This document shows positions 7,084-14,550 of a stretch of 17,371 nucleotides of DNA, one piece after another. The notes under the pieces are model-generated. The model was not told the DNA's origin, did not search any database, and saw nothing but the letters and a program-made list of their open reading frames with translations. This DNA is from Prevotella sp. UBA2739 (GTDB lineage: Bacteria; Bacteroidota; Bacteroidia; Bacteroidales; Bacteroidaceae): contig DEJV01000058.1 in the NCBI GenBank assembly GCA_002353525.1, forward strand, positions 1,271 through 18,641, given 5' to 3'. Position 1 is the first letter of the stretch; each line of letters starts with the position of its first letter. A program made the translations under genes and the position numbers.

Positions 7084-7611
7084 ATGATTAGTATAATTGC
7101 TGCCGTGGCCAAAAACAGAGCCATCGGATATCAAAACAAACTGTTGTATTGGTTGCCCAACGACCTGAAACGGTTTAAACAACTCACCACGGGTCACACC
7201 ATCATCATGGGCAGACGCACATTTGAGTCGCTGCCCAAGGGGGCATTGCCTAACCGCCGAAACATCGTGCTGACACGCAATGTGGAAAATAACGTAGAGA
7301 ACAGCGATTCGCGTTTCCCTGACTGCGATGTCTACACTTCGCTCGAAGAGGCATTGCAACACTGCAGTCCTGACGAAGATATTTACATCATTGGCGGAGC
7401 AAGCGTCTACAAGCAGGCCCTCCCCTATGCCGACCGTCTTTGTCTTACTGAGATTGACGACACCCCGATGGAGGCAGACGCTTTTTTCCCTGCATATGAT
7501 GATTGGCGCGAAGTGTGGCGCGAAGAACATGAGACCGACGAACGGCATCATTACCGCTATGCCTTTGTCGACTATCTGCCTGCCGTGGAGACAACTACTG
7601 AGGAGGAATAA
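7084..7611 (+). CDS. folA: Dihydrofolate reductase
   Basis: DHFR reduces dihydrofolate to tetrahydrofolate with NADPH, restoring the cofactor used up by ThyA. The protein has 175 residues, slightly longer than E. coli's 159. The N-terminal strand is MISIIAAVAKNRAIG, with the acid at D27 in LPNDLKRFK matching the catalytic aspartate, followed by HTIIMGRRTFESLP (NADPH binding and hinge) and the IIGGASVYKQALPYADRLCLTEI region at about 101-123. Residues after about 165 form an acidic tail. It follows thyA on the same strand; whether the two share a transcript across the repeat tract is unclear. A strong hairpin closes the unit. Confidence 0.95.
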   Translation: MISIIAAVAKNRAIGYQNKLLYWLPNDLKRFKQLTTGHTIIMGRRTFESLPKGALPNRRNIVLTRNVENNVENSDSRFPDCDVYTSLEEALQHCSPDEDIYIIGGASVYKQALPYADRLCLTEIDDTPMEADAFFPAYDDWREVWREEHETDERHHYRYAFVDYLPAVETTTEEE

Positions 7612-7623
7612 ACCGACAATATG

Positions 7624-7659
7624 GACAGAGGGTTGCATCAGCCGATGCAACCCTCTGTC
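7624..7659. terminator. Perfect 16-bp hairpin, probable bidirectional terminator
   Basis: GACAGAGGGTTGCATC (7624-7639), loop AGCC, and its exact complement at 7644-7659. It sits between the converging 3' ends of folA (stop at 7611) and the Lrp-type gene (stop at 7682). The plus side is followed by ATTTAT rather than a long T-run, so termination strength is inferred from the stem and position. Confidence 0.8.
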
Positions 7660-7681
7660 ATTTATAAGCTTAGTATGATTT

Positions 7682-8176
7682 TTATTCTTCGTCGATGTCT
7701 TCCTCCTTATCGCCCAACACGTCGATGATAGGCAACTGGCGGTTGATGCTGGCATGGAACGAAATAATAGTCTCCGACCGTGAAAGGCCCAACGGCTGCA
7801 ACTTGTCGTGAATAATATTCAGCAAATGGTGGTTGTTTTGCGCATAAATCTTGATGAACATGTCGAAACCACCTGTGGTATAATGGCATTCCACCACCTC
7901 AGGAATCTTCTTCAACTCCTCTACCACCTCATCAAACTTTTCGGGATCTTTCAGATAGAGCCCAATATAAGCACAAGTCTCATAACCAATCTTCTCGGGG
8001 TCGATAAGGAATTGCGATCCTTTCAATACGCCCATGCTGGTAAGCTTTTGTATGCGCTGATGGATGGCAGCACCGCTGACATTGCATGCGCGGGCTACTT
8101 CTAAAAACGGTATTCGTGCGTCCTCGGCAATGAGTCGCAGGATTTTTTTGTCTAATGAATCTAATGTATGTGCCAT
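7682..8176 (-). CDS. Lrp/AsnC-family transcriptional regulator
   Basis: The 164 residues are standard for the family. The N-terminal winged helix-turn-helix is at about 5-55 (LDKKILRLIAEDAR; VARACNVSGAAIHQRIQKL), then the linker and the RAM ligand-binding/oligomerisation domain at about 65-145 (YIGLYLKD; PEVVECHYTTGGFDMFIKI). It ends in an acidic tail. Members bind an amino acid and regulate amino-acid metabolism or transport; the ligand cannot be told from sequence. It converges with folA and has its own promoter at 8197-8227. Confidence 0.92.
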   Translation of the reverse strand: MAHTLDSLDKKILRLIAEDARIPFLEVARACNVSGAAIHQRIQKLTSMGVLKGSQFLIDPEKIGYETCAYIGLYLKDPEKFDEVVEELKKIPEVVECHYTTGGFDMFIKIYAQNNHHLLNIIHDKLQPLGLSRSETIISFHASINRQLPIIDVLGDKEEDIDEE

Positions 8177-8196
8177 ATATTATAGATATTTGTTTG

Positions 8197-8227
8197 CAAA
8201 GGTAATAGAAAATAACGACAAAAACAA
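8197..8227 (-). promoter_or_regulatory. Bacteroidota-type promoter for the Lrp/AsnC gene
   Basis: On the minus strand TTG (8227-8225) and TACCTTTG (8204-8197) are separated by 20 bases. The start codon is 20 bases after the -7 box. Confidence 0.65.
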
Positions 8228-8265
8228 CAAATTATCATTGTTTTTTAACTTTTGCGATAAAAATG

Positions 8266-8724
8266 TTACATTTTGTCTCTTCTCCTTTCTACCGCGGCAT
8301 AGCTAATGCGATAAGCCCCCACTTTCCGTAGCGCCTGCTTCACATCACTCACAATGCCCATCGGCGTATCCTTGTCAACTTTCAGTGCTACTGTCATTTG
8401 CTGTCGGTCTTCAGCCGACATGCTGCTGCGCTCTGCAGCCACATAGCGTTCAACCTCCTCCATATCTTCGGCGTAGCGGTTGTCTAACTGTATGCGGGTC
8501 TGCGTGTCGCCTTTGGGCTTACCTATATAAATATATACGATAGAGGATTTCTTCTTCAGCTGCTGCAACTCCGTTCCTGCCGGAACGACATGTTGCACCA
8601 TGGGTGTCACTTTTCGCATGTGAGTGACAATCATAAAGAAAAACAAGACCGTAAAGATCAAGTCGGGCAGCGCGGCTGTGTTTAGTCCGGGCACTTTGCG
8701 TTGATGTCGGCGAAAACGGCTCAT
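8266..8724 (-). CDS. exbD: ExbD/TolR-family proton-channel protein (second copy)
   Basis: This 152-residue, single-pass inner-membrane protein has a basic N-terminus (MSRFRRHQRK), a membrane helix at about 18-36 carrying the conserved aspartate in LPDLIFTVLFFFMIV (the protonatable residue of the ExbB-ExbD channel), and a periplasmic domain with the usual family ending (ALKVDKDTPMGIVSDVKQALRKVGAYRISYA). It overlaps the upstream exbD by 4 bp. Two adjacent, divergent ExbD copies after one ExbB are common in Bacteroidota TonB systems. It is the last gene of the operon. Confidence 0.88.
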   Translation of the reverse strand: MSRFRRHQRKVPGLNTAALPDLIFTVLFFFMIVTHMRKVTPMVQHVVPAGTELQQLKKKSSIVYIYIGKPKGDTQTRIQLDNRYAEDMEEVERYVAAERSSMSAEDRQQMTVALKVDKDTPMGIVSDVKQALRKVGAYRISYAAVERRRDKM

Positions 8725-9293
8725 GGTCGTCCTCCTTTCTCGCTACTAGCGGCAGAAGACTGGCGCGCGGTTGCCATTGTGCTGTTGTTGACCTCGGCGA
8801 TGCGCTGGGGATAGTAGTCGCGCAACGCCTGTTGCTGTTCAGGCGAGCAATGCTGCAACCTCTTCCCATATTGCCGGCGGGCTTGTTGGTCGCGCAGCTG
8901 ATGATAGGCTGCAACGATAGCATCCTGCACCTCAAAGTAAACTTCGTAGCTCGCATCGCGGTCAGCCTCCAGTTGTATGACATGCTTCGGTCGTTCTGCC
9001 TCGCTACCCACAAAAGTCACCACACGCTGCTGTAACTGTCTGAGGGGTAATGGTGTCTGATTGCACATCAGTGTGCCATCGCCCATGATGTGCAGCTGCA
9101 GCACGTTGCGCTCCTCCACATCGGTCAGCTCTTCTCGCTGTTCCTCGGGAGTGATGGGCGGCAACTGTCGCGACAATCCCTTGTCGACATCCATTGACGA
9201 TGTGACGAGGAACAGTATCAACAGCATGAACGAGATATCGGCCGTTGAGGTAGTGTTCAGCGACGGGACCTGGCGTTTCTTACGTTTGAACAT
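8721..9293 (-). CDS. exbD: ExbD/TolR-family proton-channel protein (first copy)
   Basis: This is a 190-residue protein: basic N-terminus KRKKRQVPSLNTTSTADISFML with the conserved aspartate (D19), one membrane helix at about 18-34, and a periplasmic part to about 130. A Gln/Arg/Ala-rich tail at about 130-190 is longer than in most ExbD proteins and looks poorly structured. It forms the ion-conducting unit with ExbB that powers TonB. Its start lies inside the preceding small-protein gene (37-bp overlap) and its end overlaps the next exbD by 4 bp, indicating tight translational coupling. Confidence 0.88.
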   Translation of the reverse strand: MFKRKKRQVPSLNTTSTADISFMLLILFLVTSSMDVDKGLSRQLPPITPEEQREELTDVEERNVLQLHIMGDGTLMCNQTPLPLRQLQQRVVTFVGSEAERPKHVIQLEADRDASYEVYFEVQDAIVAAYHQLRDQQARRQYGKRLQHCSPEQQQALRDYYPQRIAEVNNSTMATARQSSAASSEKGGRP

Positions 9294-9607
9294 ACAACAA
9301 CAATAACGGCTACAACAAGCAAAATCAGAGAGGTATTGATAAGCATATCAGCAGTTTTCAGCCAAAAGACACTGTCGAAACGCTTGCCATTGATAAGCAT
9401 GGGAGCGGAAGAGGCCATCAGGAACGTAAGCAACAGGCACAACACCATGCCCCCGACAACCCCCACAACGATTTTCCGCGAGGGAATACCATTAGAGGTG
9501 TCGGCAGTGCGGTCGTGCAGCTGCCATCGGCGAATAGCTGCCCATGCCACAATGCCTATGGCTCCAGCCACCACTACATACATCAATATCAGAATGGCAT
9601 CGATCAT
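9257..9607 (-). CDS. Small three-helix membrane protein in the exbB-exbD operon, function unknown
   Basis: This is a 116-residue protein with three predicted membrane helices at about 3-25, 45-67 and 87-108 and a basic C-terminus (RNARSRR). I do not recognise a named family. It overlaps exbB by 4 bp (ATGA) and exbD by 37 bp, so it is clearly an expressed member of this operon. Its position suggests an accessory subunit or assembly factor of the ExbB/ExbD complex, an inference from context only. The large overlap with exbD, in a different frame, supports the reality of both starts only moderately; exbD's start is fixed by its conserved basic N-terminus. Confidence 0.72.
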   Translation of the reverse strand: MIDAILILMYVVVAGAIGIVAWAAIRRWQLHDRTADTSNGIPSRKIVVGVVGGMVLCLLLTFLMASSAPMLINGKRFDSVFWLKTADMLINTSLILLVVAVIVVVCSNVRNARSRR

Positions 9608-10428
9608 TGCTCTTTTGCTTTAGAAATGATATCCATCAGCGTGACGGCACTCTCTTCCATCTGTGCGGTGAGGTGCTCTATCTTCGAGAGAATATAGTTG
9701 TAGAACAACTGCAGAATGACTGCGACAATAATACCAAAGATGGTCGTGATCAACGCCACTTTCATGCCCGATGCCACAATGGTGGGACTGATGTCGCCTG
9801 CCGTCTGTATCTGGTCGAACGACATCACCATACCAATAACTGTGCCCAGAAATCCCAACGACGGCGCTATGGCTATAAACATGGTGATCCACGAGCAGCC
9901 TTTCTCCAGATTGGCTATCTGCACGTTGCCATACGATGTGACACTTCGCTCGATGGCATCAAGGGGCTCACTGATGTGCAGCACGCCCTGATAACAAATA
10001 CTGGCCACCGGACCGCGCGTATCGCGGCACAGCTGTTTGGCTCCATCGTAGTCGCGCGCCTCAATGAGTTTCTCCAAATCTTGCATAAAGCGCTTGGCAT
10101 TGATGTCAGAGAGTGTCAGATAGATGATACGCTCGATGCAAAAGGCCAGTCCCAGCACCAGCGTCAGCGCCACCAGCGACATAAAACCGGCATTACCCTC
10201 TACAAACTTTTTCTTCAGCGACTGATGGAAGTTGAGGTCTTCGTCGGCCTCCATATCGTCGGCTAAAGTAGCCTCAGCAGCATCCGCAGGGCTGAGTGCC
10301 GCACTATCCACAACAGTCGTATCGGTAGTTGCTTGCGGAATCACACTATCGTTCTGAGCCACAGACACAACTGAGGTGGCAATAAACAAAAGTGCAGAAA
10401 GAACTATTCTAGAAATCAGGATTTTCAT
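9604..10428 (-). CDS. exbB: ExbB/TolQ/MotA-family proton-channel protein
   Basis: ExbB forms the pentameric inner-membrane stator that, with ExbD, converts proton flow into work by TonB. The 274-residue protein starts with a cleavable-looking signal (MKILISRIVLSALLFIATSVVSVAQ), then an acidic Ala-rich periplasmic stretch to about 65, a membrane helix at about 80-104, a cytoplasmic domain, and the conserved pair of membrane helices at about 178-205 (IAIAPSLGFLGTVIGMVMSF, family hallmark) and 218-243. The N-terminal signal plus extension is typical of Bacteroidota ExbB. It heads the operon and begins 27 bp after the tRNA-Ser gene on the same strand; no separate promoter was seen in that gap. 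Confidence 0.92.
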   Translation of the reverse strand: MKILISRIVLSALLFIATSVVSVAQNDSVIPQATTDTTVVDSAALSPADAAEATLADDMEADEDLNFHQSLKKKFVEGNAGFMSLVALTLVLGLAFCIERIIYLTLSDINAKRFMQDLEKLIEARDYDGAKQLCRDTRGPVASICYQGVLHISEPLDAIERSVTSYGNVQIANLEKGCSWITMFIAIAPSLGFLGTVIGMVMSFDQIQTAGDISPTIVASGMKVALITTIFGIIVAVILQLFYNYILSKIEHLTAQMEESAVTLMDIISKAKEQ

Positions 10429-10455
10429 TGTCTTGAAAATAAGATAAAAGAAAAG

Positions 10456-10543
10456 CGGAGAGAACAGGATTCGAACCTGCGAACCGGTTTTGCCGGTTAC
10501 ACGCTTTCCAGGCGTGCCTCTTCAACCACTCGAGCACCTCTCC
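10456..10543 (-). tRNA. tRNA-Ser (anticodon GGA)
   Basis: On the minus strand the cloverleaf starts GGAGAGG and ends CTCTCC plus discriminator G, as expected for serine. The anticodon loop is CTGGAAA (anticodon GGA, reading UCC/UCU). The long variable arm is a clean hairpin, ACCGGCAAAACCGGT, and the T arm contains GGTTCGAATCC. CCA is not encoded. Length is 88 nt. Confidence 0.96.
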
Positions 10544-10614
10544 TTCAGCTACTTACGTCACTCTTCAAATCTCGTTTGCGAGTTATTTGCGAGTTTTTTC
10601 TGAGTTTCGTGCTG

Positions 10615-10622
10615 CAAAATTA
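10615..10622 (-). promoter_or_regulatory. -7 box, probable promoter of tRNA-Ser (and perhaps exbB)
   Basis: TAATTTTG on the minus strand fits TAnnTTTG and lies about 70 bases before the tRNA. A good TTG at -33 was not seen. Between it and the tRNA, TTTGCGAGTT occurs twice in tandem (10575-10595). Confidence 0.4.
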
Positions 10623-10665
10623 CGCTTTATCTGCCGAAATCATGCATGCGGCATGTTATTTTATA

Positions 10666-11493
10666 TTAAATTTTGAAGATACGGGCCACATTTTCGTCGG
10701 TTACCCGCTCTATTTCTGCCTCACTCACAACATAAGCCTCAGCCAGACGTTGCAACACATAGCTCACATAGGCACTCTCGTTGCGCTTGCCACGCATCGG
10801 AACAGGTGCCATATAGGGAGCGTCGGTTTCCAGCACAATGCGGTCGAGGGGCACCACTTGCGGCAACACCTCAGGCAGATGGCTCTTCTTAAATGTCAGC
10901 ACGCCGCCAATGCCCAGCACAAACTGTGGGAACTGCAGCAGTTCTTCGGCCTCATGCGCGTTGCCGGTGAAGCAATGGAACACGCCTCCGGGCAACTCGT
11001 CTTTGTAGTGTTTCAACAGGGCTACCATTTCGTTTTGTGCCTTCCGGCAATGAATCATCAGCGGCAGACCAGTCTCGACCGACCATTTCACTTGTTCCTC
11101 GAAAGCGGCCAACTGTTCCTTCTCAAACTCACGGCTCCAATAGTAGTCGAGCCCCACTTCACCGATGGCGACCACAGCTGGCGATTTCTTTTCCGGGGAT
11201 GCATGAAGCAGTGGGGTTGAAGGCATGCCGTTTTCCTCTTGAGTCATCAGCATCTTCTTGATTTCAGCCAACTGTTCTTGCCAGTCAGCGCGCACTTCCT
11301 CGGGATGCAACCCTACCATTGGATAAAGATAATGCTCATGCTGACGGCACAAGGCTAGGATTTGGCACGACGTGTTGAGGTCGATGGCGGGAACAAGAAT
11401 CTTGGTCACGCCAGCCTCTTGCGCCCGGCGTATAACCTCCAGACGGTCGTCTCTATACTCTTCGCCATCAATATGTGCGTGTGTGTCGATCAT
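10666..11493 (-). CDS. tatD: TatD-family metal-dependent hydrolase (DNase)
   Basis: This is a TIM-barrel amidohydrolase-superfamily enzyme; TatD proteins act as 3'-5' exonucleases/DNases in E. coli. The metal ligands are in place: H5 and H7 in MIDTHAHID, E112 in GEVGLDYYW, H148 in IHCRKA, H173 in VFHCFTG and D224 in LETDAPYMAP. Length is 275 residues; about 20 residues at 82-103 are an insertion compared with typical 255-260-residue members. It overlaps the upstream prenyl synthase by 4 bp (ATGA), so the two are one operon, probably with tonB. The physiological role in this organism is not shown by the sequence. Confidence 0.9.
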   Translation of the reverse strand: MIDTHAHIDGEEYRDDRLEVIRRAQEAGVTKILVPAIDLNTSCQILALCRQHEHYLYPMVGLHPEEVRADWQEQLAEIKKMLMTQEENGMPSTPLLHASPEKKSPAVVAIGEVGLDYYWSREFEKEQLAAFEEQVKWSVETGLPLMIHCRKAQNEMVALLKHYKDELPGGVFHCFTGNAHEAEELLQFPQFVLGIGGVLTFKKSHLPEVLPQVVPLDRIVLETDAPYMAPVPMRGKRNESAYVSYVLQRLAEAYVVSEAEIERVTDENVARIFKI

Positions 11494-12464
11494 TTCTCGC
11501 GTTTCATCATTTCGTTGGTGTAGGCAATGAGTTCCTGCTTGCGCTCTTCGCTCACATGAACAGCAGCCAGGTATTTGCGGCTCTCGGCAAAGTAATACTC
11601 AATTTTCTCCTTGGCCAGCTGGTCAATGCCCATGTCATTGTAGAGACGGGTCACAGCCTCTATCTTTTCCTGGCGGTTGAACTCGGTGGCTGTAATCCAT
11701 CGCATCAGTTCTTCGCGCTGCGAGTCGTCAGCCCGATTGAGGGCATTGATGAGCATATAGGTTTTTTTGTTGCTCGTGATGTCGCCGCCAATGGCCTTTC
11801 CGAATACTGCCTCGTCGCCATAAACATCCAGATAGTCGTCTTGCAACTGGAAGGCAAGCCCCATCTGCTCACCAAATTTATAGAGCAACTGGGCATCCTC
11901 TGCCGAAGCGTCGGCCAACAGGGCACCAATCTTGGTGGCACAAGCCAGCAACACACTGGTCTTCAGACGTATCATCTCGATATACTCTTCCTCGCACACG
12001 TCAGTACGCTGCTCGAAAGTCATATCGTATTCCTGTCCCTCCCCTATCTGCAGGGCTGTCTCGGTAAAGATGGCCAGCACCTCGCTCAGCTTTTCGGGAC
12101 GGCATTTTGCCATCCGCTCATAAGCCAGCACTAACATCGAGTCGCCCGAGAGAATGGCCTTATTGGCATCCCACTTCTTGTGCACCGTCGCATGTCCGCG
12201 CCGCACGTCGGCATTGTCCATCAGGTCATCGTGCAGCAGGGTGTAGTTGTGATAGGTCTCCAGCGCACATGCCGGCATGAGGATGCTCTCCGGATCGTCA
12301 CGAAACAAGTTATACGACAAGAGCATCAGCACTGGCCGGATGCGCTTGCCACCCATCGAGAGCACATACTGTATTGGCTCATACAAACTCTTCGGCTGCC
12401 GGTCGTATGGCATCCGTTCCAAGCAGTTGTTGACCAACTGCAATATTTCTTTCGAACTCAGCAT
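11490..12464 (-). CDS. Short-chain trans-polyprenyl diphosphate synthase (farnesyl/geranylgeranyl type)
   Basis: This enzyme condenses isopentenyl diphosphate with allylic diphosphates to make isoprenoid precursors. The 324-residue, all-helical protein carries GGKRIRP (38-44), a first Asp-rich motif DDLMD (79-83) and a second DDYLD (209-213), the Mg-diphosphate ligands. An aromatic residue (Y74) five positions before the first motif suggests a short product (FPP or GGPP), and the usual two-residue insertion of bacterial FPP synthases is missing in the first motif, so I do not assign ispA. It lies 28 bp after tonB and overlaps tatD by 4 bp. Confidence 0.88.
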   Translation of the reverse strand: MLSSKEILQLVNNCLERMPYDRQPKSLYEPIQYVLSMGGKRIRPVLMLLSYNLFRDDPESILMPACALETYHNYTLLHDDLMDNADVRRGHATVHKKWDANKAILSGDSMLVLAYERMAKCRPEKLSEVLAIFTETALQIGEGQEYDMTFEQRTDVCEEEYIEMIRLKTSVLLACATKIGALLADASAEDAQLLYKFGEQMGLAFQLQDDYLDVYGDEAVFGKAIGGDITSNKKTYMLINALNRADDSQREELMRWITATEFNRQEKIEAVTRLYNDMGIDQLAKEKIEYYFAESRKYLAAVHVSEERKQELIAYTNEMMKREK

Positions 12465-12492
12465 AATCAGATTGTTCTACACATTATTTATA

Positions 12493-13197
12493 TTATAGAC
12501 TGAACACAATGGGAATGCACACCATGGTGCGGCAGGGCTGGTCGTGGTCGCGGCCGGCTTTCCACCGTGGCATCATACGCATCACCCGCATTGCCTCGCG
12601 GTCCAGATAGGTGTGTTGTCCCTTCACCAGTTTGAGGTTGCCCACCGCCCCGTCTTTCTCGATGATGAAAGACACCAGCACCTTGCCCTGTATTTTGTTT
12701 TTCTGTGCCAATGGCGGGTATTTCAGGTTGTTGGTCAGCCACTTCATAAAGGCCGTCATGCCACCGGGGAACTCAGGCAGCACCTCCACCGACGCCGCGT
12801 CGAGCACGTCGTCGTTCTCAGCATCGGCAGGCGTTACAGCGGCAATGGGTTCTTCGGCAGTCTGCTCGTTCGTCTCTGCAGTAAACTCGCTCTGCACCAT
12901 TTCCTCTATCTCGGCCACCTTCTCTTCGACAGTTTCCTTCACGATGTTGAGTTTCTCGCTCACCTTGGGTTCTGTCTTTGGTGTCACCACCGCCACCATG
13001 TCGTCGGGTGGAGCCATGGGCAATACCTCCATGTCCTCGGCCAGTTCCTCTAGCAGACTGCTGTCGGCCTCATCCACAGAGTCAAGCTGATACTCTAAAG
13101 CCACAAAGCACAAAGCCAATGCCACCACCAGTCCCAGCAGGAATGCAGTGGGTCTGATGTGCTCTAGATCTGCCTGATATGACTTCTTGATTTCCAT
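12493..13197 (-). CDS. tonB: TonB-family energy transducer
   Basis: TonB spans the periplasm and passes energy from ExbB/ExbD to outer-membrane TonB-dependent transporters. The 234-residue protein has a short cytoplasmic start, a membrane anchor at about 16-36, and an acidic, Val/Thr/Pro-containing periplasmic linker to about 140 instead of the classical Pro-Lys repeats. The TonB C-terminal domain runs from about 142 to the end (FPGGMTAFMKWLTNNLKYP; GKVLVSFIIEKDGAVGNLKL), with the Bacteroidota-typical FPGG start. The exbB/exbD genes lie 2 kb downstream on the same strand. The -7 box sits only 8 bases before its ATG. Confidence 0.92.
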   Translation of the reverse strand: MEIKKSYQADLEHIRPTAFLLGLVVALALCFVALEYQLDSVDEADSSLLEELAEDMEVLPMAPPDDMVAVVTPKTEPKVSEKLNIVKETVEEKVAEIEEMVQSEFTAETNEQTAEEPIAAVTPADAENDDVLDAASVEVLPEFPGGMTAFMKWLTNNLKYPPLAQKNKIQGKVLVSFIIEKDGAVGNLKLVKGQHTYLDREAMRVMRMMPRWKAGRDHDQPCRTMVCIPIVFSL

Positions 13198-13205
13198 CTT
13201 GCCTG

Positions 13206-13213
13206 CAAAAGTA
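13206..13213 (-). promoter_or_regulatory. -7 box of a probable tonB promoter
   Basis: TACTTTTG on the minus strand matches TAnnTTTG, 8 bases before the tonB start, leaving almost no leader. No clean TTG is seen at -33. Confidence 0.45.
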
Positions 13214-13243
13214 CGAATAATCGTTGAGAATAACGAGTGTTTA

Positions 13244-13310
13244 CAGAAGATTAACGAAAAGTAAATGACACAAATTTTGAATTCTTTTGGTAATCAGTGG
13301 GTTAGCTATA
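13244..13310 (+). repeat. Imperfect direct repeat, left copy (flanks rhuM)
   Basis: CAGAAGATTAA at 13244-13254, then after 8 unrelated bases a 48-bp block at 13263-13310 that matches 14612-14659 at 41 of 48 positions. It contains TTTTGAATTCTTTTGG. It lies in the 266-bp space between tonB and rhuM, which contains no convincing gene. Confidence 0.75.
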
Positions 13311-13379
13311 GGTAAAATAAGAATAGGTAATGCTAAAGAAACTTGTTATCCCAACACTTCACTTTGACGATTCTGTTTG

Positions 13380-13411
13380 CAAAGATAAGCAATTATTTTT
13401 GAGCTATACAA
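13380..13411 (-). promoter_or_regulatory. Promoter-like sequence between rhuM and tonB
   Basis: On the minus strand TTG (13411-13409) and TATCTTTG (13387-13380) are 21 bases apart. It resembles the rhuM promoter region (shared TTTGCAAAGATAA and CAATTATTT). It could be a distal tonB promoter or a leftover of rearrangement. Confidence 0.35.
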
Positions 13412-13463
13412 TGACTTTGTTTTTAAGAACGAATCAAAGAGCTGCTTCCATGATTTCCTGCTT

Positions 13464-14474
13464 TTATGTTTCGTCCAACAGACCTCTTATTTCTTTATCG
13501 AAATCCGAGTCAATTTGCTGTGTAGGATTGAAAAGTTTATATTCTTCTTCTGCCTTCTGGTCTGCTTCTTCTCTACTAATTTTGCCTTTGTCGGGAAGCA
13601 ATGCATATCGCCTAAAAGTCAGGAACTCATTAACCGAGGCTGCAAACTGTTCCATGTTAAAAGCATTCTCCCTCTCAATCAAATCCTCTATATAGTCAAA
13701 ATAGCCTGTGACGGCTCTTTCCAGTTTCCGTATTTCTTTCTCTGGCAAATAATTCTTTGCCACTTTTGTATCACTTAGCAAGACTCTCCCGTCGGGTGCA
13801 TTCTTCCAAGTCTGCAATCCCATGTGCTCTTTGTTGTGGTCTGCCCTGGTGTAGATAATCTCTGGAGCTGTCTGCCCTGTAATAGCATAATGGAAGCGGT
13901 TTTGTATCATTTGATAGAACTCTCGTGTGGTAGGTGAATTCCTGTCATAGTCGTAAGAACATTCTGCATAAATGTCCGTTATCTGCTGCCAGATGCGGCG
14001 TTCACTGGCACGGATACTTCTTACCCTTTCCAGCAACTCGCGGAAGTAATCCTTGCCAAACACAGCCTTTCCTTGTTTGAGCCTTTCGTCATCCAGGACA
14101 AATCCCTTACGGATGTATTCATTCAGTATCTTCGTAGCCCAAATGCGGAACTTCGTAGCGCGGGCCGAAGATACCCGATAGCCTACGGCAATAATAGCGT
14201 CAAGAGAATAAAATGCTGTTTCACTCATTTGAGTCTTCCCTTCTATTGCACCGTGCTGAGTGGCTATTTCCATTTTGGAAACAACCACATCTTTGTCAAG
14301 CTCTCCCTCGTTAAAGATATGTGTCAGATGTTTGCTGATAGAAGGAATGCCCACGCCAAACAACTGTGCCATCGCTTTCTGCGTAGCCCATATTGTCTCA
14401 TCCTTTATCACCACCTGCACCCTTCCTTCCTCGTCAGGCAACTGGTATAATATAAATTGTATTTCGTTGTTCAT
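13464..14474 (-). CDS. rhuM: RhuM-family protein
   Basis: The 336-residue length is usual for the Virulence_RhuM family, named after a gene of Salmonella pathogenicity island 3. Visible features are an N-terminal DNA-binding-like segment at about 25-60 (ETIWATQKAMAQLFGVGIPSISKH), the conserved VGYRVSSARATKFRIWATK at about 117-135, and a helical C-terminal half ending in an acidic tail. Family members are spread on genomic islands and near defence genes, but their biochemical activity is not established. It lies between two related direct repeats and just downstream of the CRISPR locus on the same strand, and has its own promoter at 14485-14515. Confidence 0.9.
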   Translation of the reverse strand: MNNEIQFILYQLPDEEGRVQVVIKDETIWATQKAMAQLFGVGIPSISKHLTHIFNEGELDKDVVVSKMEIATQHGAIEGKTQMSETAFYSLDAIIAVGYRVSSARATKFRIWATKILNEYIRKGFVLDDERLKQGKAVFGKDYFRELLERVRSIRASERRIWQQITDIYAECSYDYDRNSPTTREFYQMIQNRFHYAITGQTAPEIIYTRADHNKEHMGLQTWKNAPDGRVLLSDTKVAKNYLPEKEIRKLERAVTGYFDYIEDLIERENAFNMEQFAASVNEFLTFRRYALLPDKGKISREEADQKAEEEYKLFNPTQQIDSDFDKEIRGLLDET

Positions 14475-14484
14475 TTTTCGTTTG

Positions 14485-14515
14485 CAAAGATAATCAATTA
14501 TTTCGGATTTTGCAA
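14485..14515 (-). promoter_or_regulatory. Bacteroidota-type promoter for rhuM
   Basis: On the minus strand TTG (14515-14513) and TATCTTTG (14492-14485) are 20 bases apart. The -7 box ends 10 bases before the start codon. Confidence 0.7.
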
Positions 14516-14550
14516 TTACTTTTTATTGAGATTGAGCCAAAGACTTGTCC

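Noticed and set aside
10576..12134. Long plus-strand frames opposite tatD and the prenyl synthase (214 and 219 codons)
   Set aside because: Shadows of well-supported minus-strand genes; rich in His/Gln/Leu as expected for antisense frames.
13330..13695. Plus-strand frame of 121 codons over the 3' end of rhuM
   Set aside because: It is antisense to a well-supported gene and has no recognisable features.
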